In this document: positions 61,204 through 64,000 of the stretch, one piece after another
Position numbering within the stretch: position 1 is the stretch's first letter
Layout of the letters: every line of letters begins with the position of its first letter
Source of the DNA: Arthrobacter sp. 260
GTDB taxonomy: Bacteria; Actinomycetota; Actinomycetes; Actinomycetales; Micrococcaceae
Length of the DNA stretch: 64,000 bases
Assembly: GCF_013116745.1 (NCBI RefSeq)
Contig: NZ_JABFOE010000001.1
Coordinates: forward strand, 1-64,000
Direction: 5' to 3'
Notes under the pieces: model-generated
Database searches by the model: none
What the model was told of the DNA's origin: nothing
The model's input: only the letters and a program-made list of their open reading frames with translations
Program-made: the position numbers and the translations under genes

Positions 61204-61800
61204 CTAGGCGAATATCATCACCCCGGCAAGGCAAGCCACGATCATCGGCGGCCCAAACGGGAATACCGAGCGGCGTGACGCCTTTTGTGCGAGCAGCAGG
61301 AAAACACCGATCAGTGCCCCGAGAATGAAACCGCCCAGCACGGTCACCGCCCAGGCATTCACCCCGGCGTACCCTCCGTAGAGTCCCAACACCCCGGCGA
61401 GTTTCACGTCCCCCATGCCTAGGCCCCCCGGTGAGACGAGCGCCAGGACCAGGTAGAGGGCAAACATGGCGAGGCCGCCAACGATCGCCCCTACCAACCG
61501 GTCCCATTCCCCGGAGACGAGGCTCGCCACCGAGAAGAGTGCCAGCGCGCAGACGCCGAACGGCAGCAGAAGGGCGTTGGGCAGGAGGCGGGTCCGGAGA
61601 TCCACGACTCCCAGCACCACAGCGAAAACCGGCAGTGCAAGGAAAGCGGGGGTGGCGGGGGACCACCCAAATCGCCAGAGCACGAGCGCGCACAAGACGG
61701 CCGTCACCACGCCAGTCCATAGCCGTACCGCCGGGGGGAGGGCCAGCACCGATCGTGGCAGGACTGTCCGTCCCGCTTGGTCGTCCTGTTGGCGGTCCAT
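61204..61800 (-). CDS. type IV prepilin peptidase (A24, short form)
   Basis: 198 residues from the ATG at 61800; the frame is open to 62229, but that part runs opposite the divergent gene. It has about six or seven helices. The two catalytic aspartates are in VVDLRTRLLPNALLLP and GLGMGDVKLAGVLGLYGG. The N-terminal methylase domain of PilD is absent, as in TadV/CpaA-like enzymes. No pilin genes lie in the window, so its substrate is elsewhere. GATAAT ends 6 nt before the ATG with no Shine-Dalgarno, predicting a leaderless mRNA. Confidence 0.9.
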   Translation of the reverse strand: MDRQQDDQAGRTVLPRSVLALPPAVRLWTGVVTAVLCALVLWRFGWSPATPAFLALPVFAVVLGVVDLRTRLLPNALLLPFGVCALALFSVASLVSGEWDRLVGAIVGGLAMFALYLVLALVSPGGLGMGDVKLAGVLGLYGGYAGVNAWAVTVLGGFILGALIGVFLLLAQKASRRSVFPFGPPMIVACLAGVMIFA

Positions 61801-61806
61801 TCGCCC

Positions 61807-61833
61807 ATTATCTACCGTGGCAGGGCATAGGCT
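61807..61833. promoter_or_regulatory. divergent leaderless promoter pair
   Basis: On the - strand GATAAT (61812-61807) is 6 nt before the prepilin peptidase ATG. On the + strand TAGGCT (61828-61833) is 6 nt before the ATG at 61840. Only 39 nt separate the start codons. Confidence 0.6.
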
Positions 61834-61839
61834 GTGATT

Positions 61840-64000
61840 ATGACCACGCACCATCCCTCGGTCTCGCCCGAGGGAAATCCGCTGCCGCAGGCACAGCCAG
61901 GGTTGCGCGAATCCCTCGACGCCCTGCCAGTGGCAGTAGCTCTCATCACAGCAGACGGCGTCATTTCGGAGGTCAACCGGGAGTGGGAGAAGTTCCCCCA
62001 GCCCTTTGGCACACGCGGAACCCACGGAGCAGGGGAATGCTACACGTCGGTGTGCGATGATGCGGCGGCGCACGGGGACGACGCGGCGATGGTGGTCTCC
62101 CGTGGTCTGCGCACCGTGCTGGGTGGAGAGGAACAGAACCTGGCTCTTGAGTACTCGACGCGCGGCGGGGAGCGCTGGATTCGGACCCGGATCTGCCGAA
62201 GCGACAGCGGGGGTCTGGTGATCACCCACCTCGACATCACACGCCAGATGTTGGGACAGCAGGAAATCCTTTTTCAGGCTTCACTGCTGAACGCCGTCGG
62301 CCAGTCTGTGATCGCCATTGACCTTCAGGGCAGGATCACGTACTGGAACGACGCGTCGGTGGGCATGCTGGGCTGGAAAGCAGGCGAAGCCGTGGGCCGT
62401 CACTTCGCTGATCTCGCCCTGTTCGAGAATGGCTCAAAGGCGGCGGCAATCATCGCCCAGGTCACTGCTGGGGGTACGTGGGCCGGCGAGCACTGGACGA
62501 AGCACCGCAACGGGCGCCGGCTGTCGGTCTACTCAACTGTCACGCCGCTGTACGACGCCGAGGGCAAGGTGACCGCCGTGATCGACGTGTCCACTGACAC
62601 CACCGAGTCACAGCAGGCCGAGGCTGAGGTGGGACGTCTCTCCAGCCTTGTTGAGTCGTCGAATGATGCAATCAACGGGGCCACCCTCGACGGGATCATC
62701 ACCAGCTGGAACGCCGGGGCCGAGAAGATGTACGGCTACTCGGCCAAGGAAGCGATCGGGAAGAGCGTCGCCATGCTGTCCCCGGTGGAGCGCTCGAGGG
62801 CGGACGAGGGGTTACGGGATCGGCTCCGGAGGGGCGAATCGGTGATGGGTGAGTATGTCCTGGGGATGCGCAAGGACGGCACCCTGATGGACATCTCGTT
62901 GACGTTGTCACCCATGTATGACGCCTCGGGCCAGCTGATCGGGTCGTCGGCCATCGCACGCGACGTCACCGAACTCAACACGCTACGCGCGGCGTCCGAT
63001 CTGGAACGGGACCGGCTCGCCGCCGCCCAAGAAATGGCACATGTGGGGTCGATTGAATGGGATGCAATTACAGGCCGCGTCTGGTGGTCCGACGAGTACT
63101 GCCGGATCCACGGGATGCCGGTGAGGTCAACGGGCGCGCGGGAGCCTCTGGTGCGCTCCGTCCACCCCGCCGACCGCGGACGGGTCGTCCAGATCTGGGA
63201 TGATCTCATTGCCCGGGGTGGACCGGTCGAGTTCACCTATCGGGTCATGACGCCGGAAGGGGACACCCGGTGGGTGTCCGCCCGGGGCACCCTTGAGAGG
63301 AACAGCGACGGCACACCGGTCAAAATGCTGGGGACCGCTATGGACATCACCGAGCGCAAACTCGGCGAACAGGCGCTTGAACGGTTGGCGTTCCGGGACC
63401 CGCTCACCGGGTTGGCCAACCGGGCGCTGCTCACCGAGAGCATTGAGAGTGCGCTCGCCCACTGTGCCCTGCGGGGAACCCGGGTGGGGTTGCTCTTTCT
63501 CGACGTCGACCGGTTCAAAGTGATCAATGATGGTCTGGGGCATGCGGCTGGGGACAGCCTGCTGGTGCAGCTGGCTGGACGGTTGCAGGACGCGGTGCGC
63601 CCCGAAGACACCCTGGCACGCTTTGCCGGTGACGAATTTGTGATCGTGTGCTTGGATATGACCGAGGAAAATGCGACCCAGTTGGCCCGGCGTATCCGGA
63701 CCGCTGTGCAACGGCCGTTCGAGCTCCTCGAGCGGGAAGTTTTTGTCGACGTCAGCATCGGCATTGCGATCTCTGACGTCGACGACACCCCCGGATCTCT
63801 GCTCCGCAACTCGGACGCCGCGATGTACCGGGCGAAGGGGAGTGGCAGGAAGAAGGCAGTTCTCTTTGACGAGGCGATGCACCGTCGTGCCGAACTGCGC
63901 CTCGCAGTGGAGTCGGAACTGCCTCGCGCTATCGAACGGGATCAACTGAAAATTCACTATCAACCGGTGGTGGATGTTGCCGGAGGTGAACCGATCGGGT
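61840..64000 (+). CDS. multi-PAS AGDEF-EAL protein, 3' end missing
   Basis: At least 720 residues from the ATG at 61840, with no stop before the window end. Three or four PAS domains (about 23-120, 130-250, 260-385, 395-510) precede a diguanylate cyclase domain starting FRDPLTGLANRALL (518). The active loop is FAGDEF (595-600), with Ala in place of the first Gly of GGDEF. The inhibitory site RPED lies 5 residues before it, in the canonical place. NSDAAMYRAKGSGR follows. An EAL phosphodiesterase domain begins (DQLKIHYQPVVD), but its catalytic part is outside the window. It should make or degrade cyclic di-GMP. Confidence 0.92.
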   Translation, partial: MTTHHPSVSPEGNPLPQAQPGLRESLDALPVAVALITADGVISEVNREWEKFPQPFGTRGTHGAGECYTSVCDDAAAHGDDAAMVVSRGLRTVLGGEEQNLALEYSTRGGERWIRTRICRSDSGGLVITHLDITRQMLGQQEILFQASLLNAVGQSVIAIDLQGRITYWNDASVGMLGWKAGEAVGRHFADLALFENGSKAAAIIAQVTAGGTWAGEHWTKHRNGRRLSVYSTVTPLYDAEGKVTAVIDVSTDTTESQQAEAEVGRLSSLVESSNDAINGATLDGIITSWNAGAEKMYGYSAKEAIGKSVAMLSPVERSRADEGLRDRLRRGESVMGEYVLGMRKDGTLMDISLTLSPMYDASGQLIGSSAIARDVTELNTLRAASDLERDRLAAAQEMAHVGSIEWDAITGRVWWSDEYCRIHGMPVRSTGAREPLVRSVHPADRGRVVQIWDDLIARGGPVEFTYRVMTPEGDTRWVSARGTLERNSDGTPVKMLGTAMDITERKLGEQALERLAFRDPLTGLANRALLTESIESALAHCALRGTRVGLLFLDVDRFKVINDGLGHAAGDSLLVQLAGRLQDAVRPEDTLARFAGDEFVIVCLDMTEENATQLARRIRTAVQRPFELLEREVFVDVSIGIAISDVDDTPGSLLRNSDAAMYRAKGSGRKKAVLFDEAMHRRAELRLAVESELPRAIERDQLKIHYQPVVDVAGGEPIG

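Noticed and set aside
61801-62229. N-terminal extension of the prepilin peptidase frame
   Set aside because: It would run antisense through the start of the divergent PAS protein; the ATG at 61800 with a -10 six nt upstream is better.

Overview
The window is a high-GC actinobacterial chromosome segment, most likely from an Arthrobacter-like member of the Micrococcaceae. This rests on the GC-rich codon use, the C50-carotenoid gene set, the acidic tail on the N-terminus of NusG, the RpoB/RpoC types and frequent GTG/TTG starts. It is mostly a conserved information-processing core: tRNA-Trp, secE, nusG, rplKA, rplJL, rpoBC, and the str, S10, spc and alpha operons through truA. Accessory blocks sit between and beside these genes. 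I see no CRISPR array, insertion sequence, prophage or replication origin.

Layout. 1-4.1 kb: an envelope-stress type locus with three PspC-domain proteins, one of which is itself a NarL-type histidine kinase followed by its LuxR-type regulator. 4.1-5.4 kb: aspartate aminotransferase. 5.5-8.4 kb: tRNA-Trp, secE, nusG, rplK, rplA. 8.5-9.6 kb: a tandem-GNAT acetyltransferase with a palindrome over its promoter. 9.7-11.0 kb: L10 leader, rplJ, rplL. 11.1-19.6 kb: thiolase, a membrane protein, a family 2 glycosyltransferase, idi and crtE-crtB-crtI-crtYe-crtYf-crtEb, predicted to make a cyclic C50 carotenoid of the decaprenoxanthin/sarcinaxanthin type. This block separates rplL from rpoB. 19.6-27.5 kb: rpoB and rpoC, with a 209-nt spacer that folds strongly. 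27.5-32.2 kb: rpsL, rpsG, fusA, tuf. 32.8-38.2 kb: S10 operon. 38.5-42.7 kb: spc operon, without rpsN. 42.9-45.6 kb: secY, adk, map. 45.8-50.2 kb: infA, rpmJ, rpsM, rpsK, rpoA, rplQ, truA, without rpsD.

50.2-64 kb is an accessory signalling and transport block. It holds a PAS-containing sensor kinase, a divergent OmpR-type regulator, a small Hpt-like protein that lacks the phosphorylatable histidine, two ABC ATPases (one with an AbrB-like C-terminal extension), two very large FtsX-type permeases, a short type IV prepilin peptidase, and the 5' part of a multi-PAS AGDEF-EAL protein that runs off the window end.

Two themes cross the window. Most ribosomal and translation genes have clear Shine-Dalgarno sites. 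Several accessory genes instead have a -10 hexamer placed 5-7 nt before the ATG, which predicts leaderless mRNAs. The spacers before or inside core operons (rplJ, rpoB-rpoC, rpsL, rpsJ, rplN) are rich in strong RNA hairpins. All functions come from motif reading; no database search was run.
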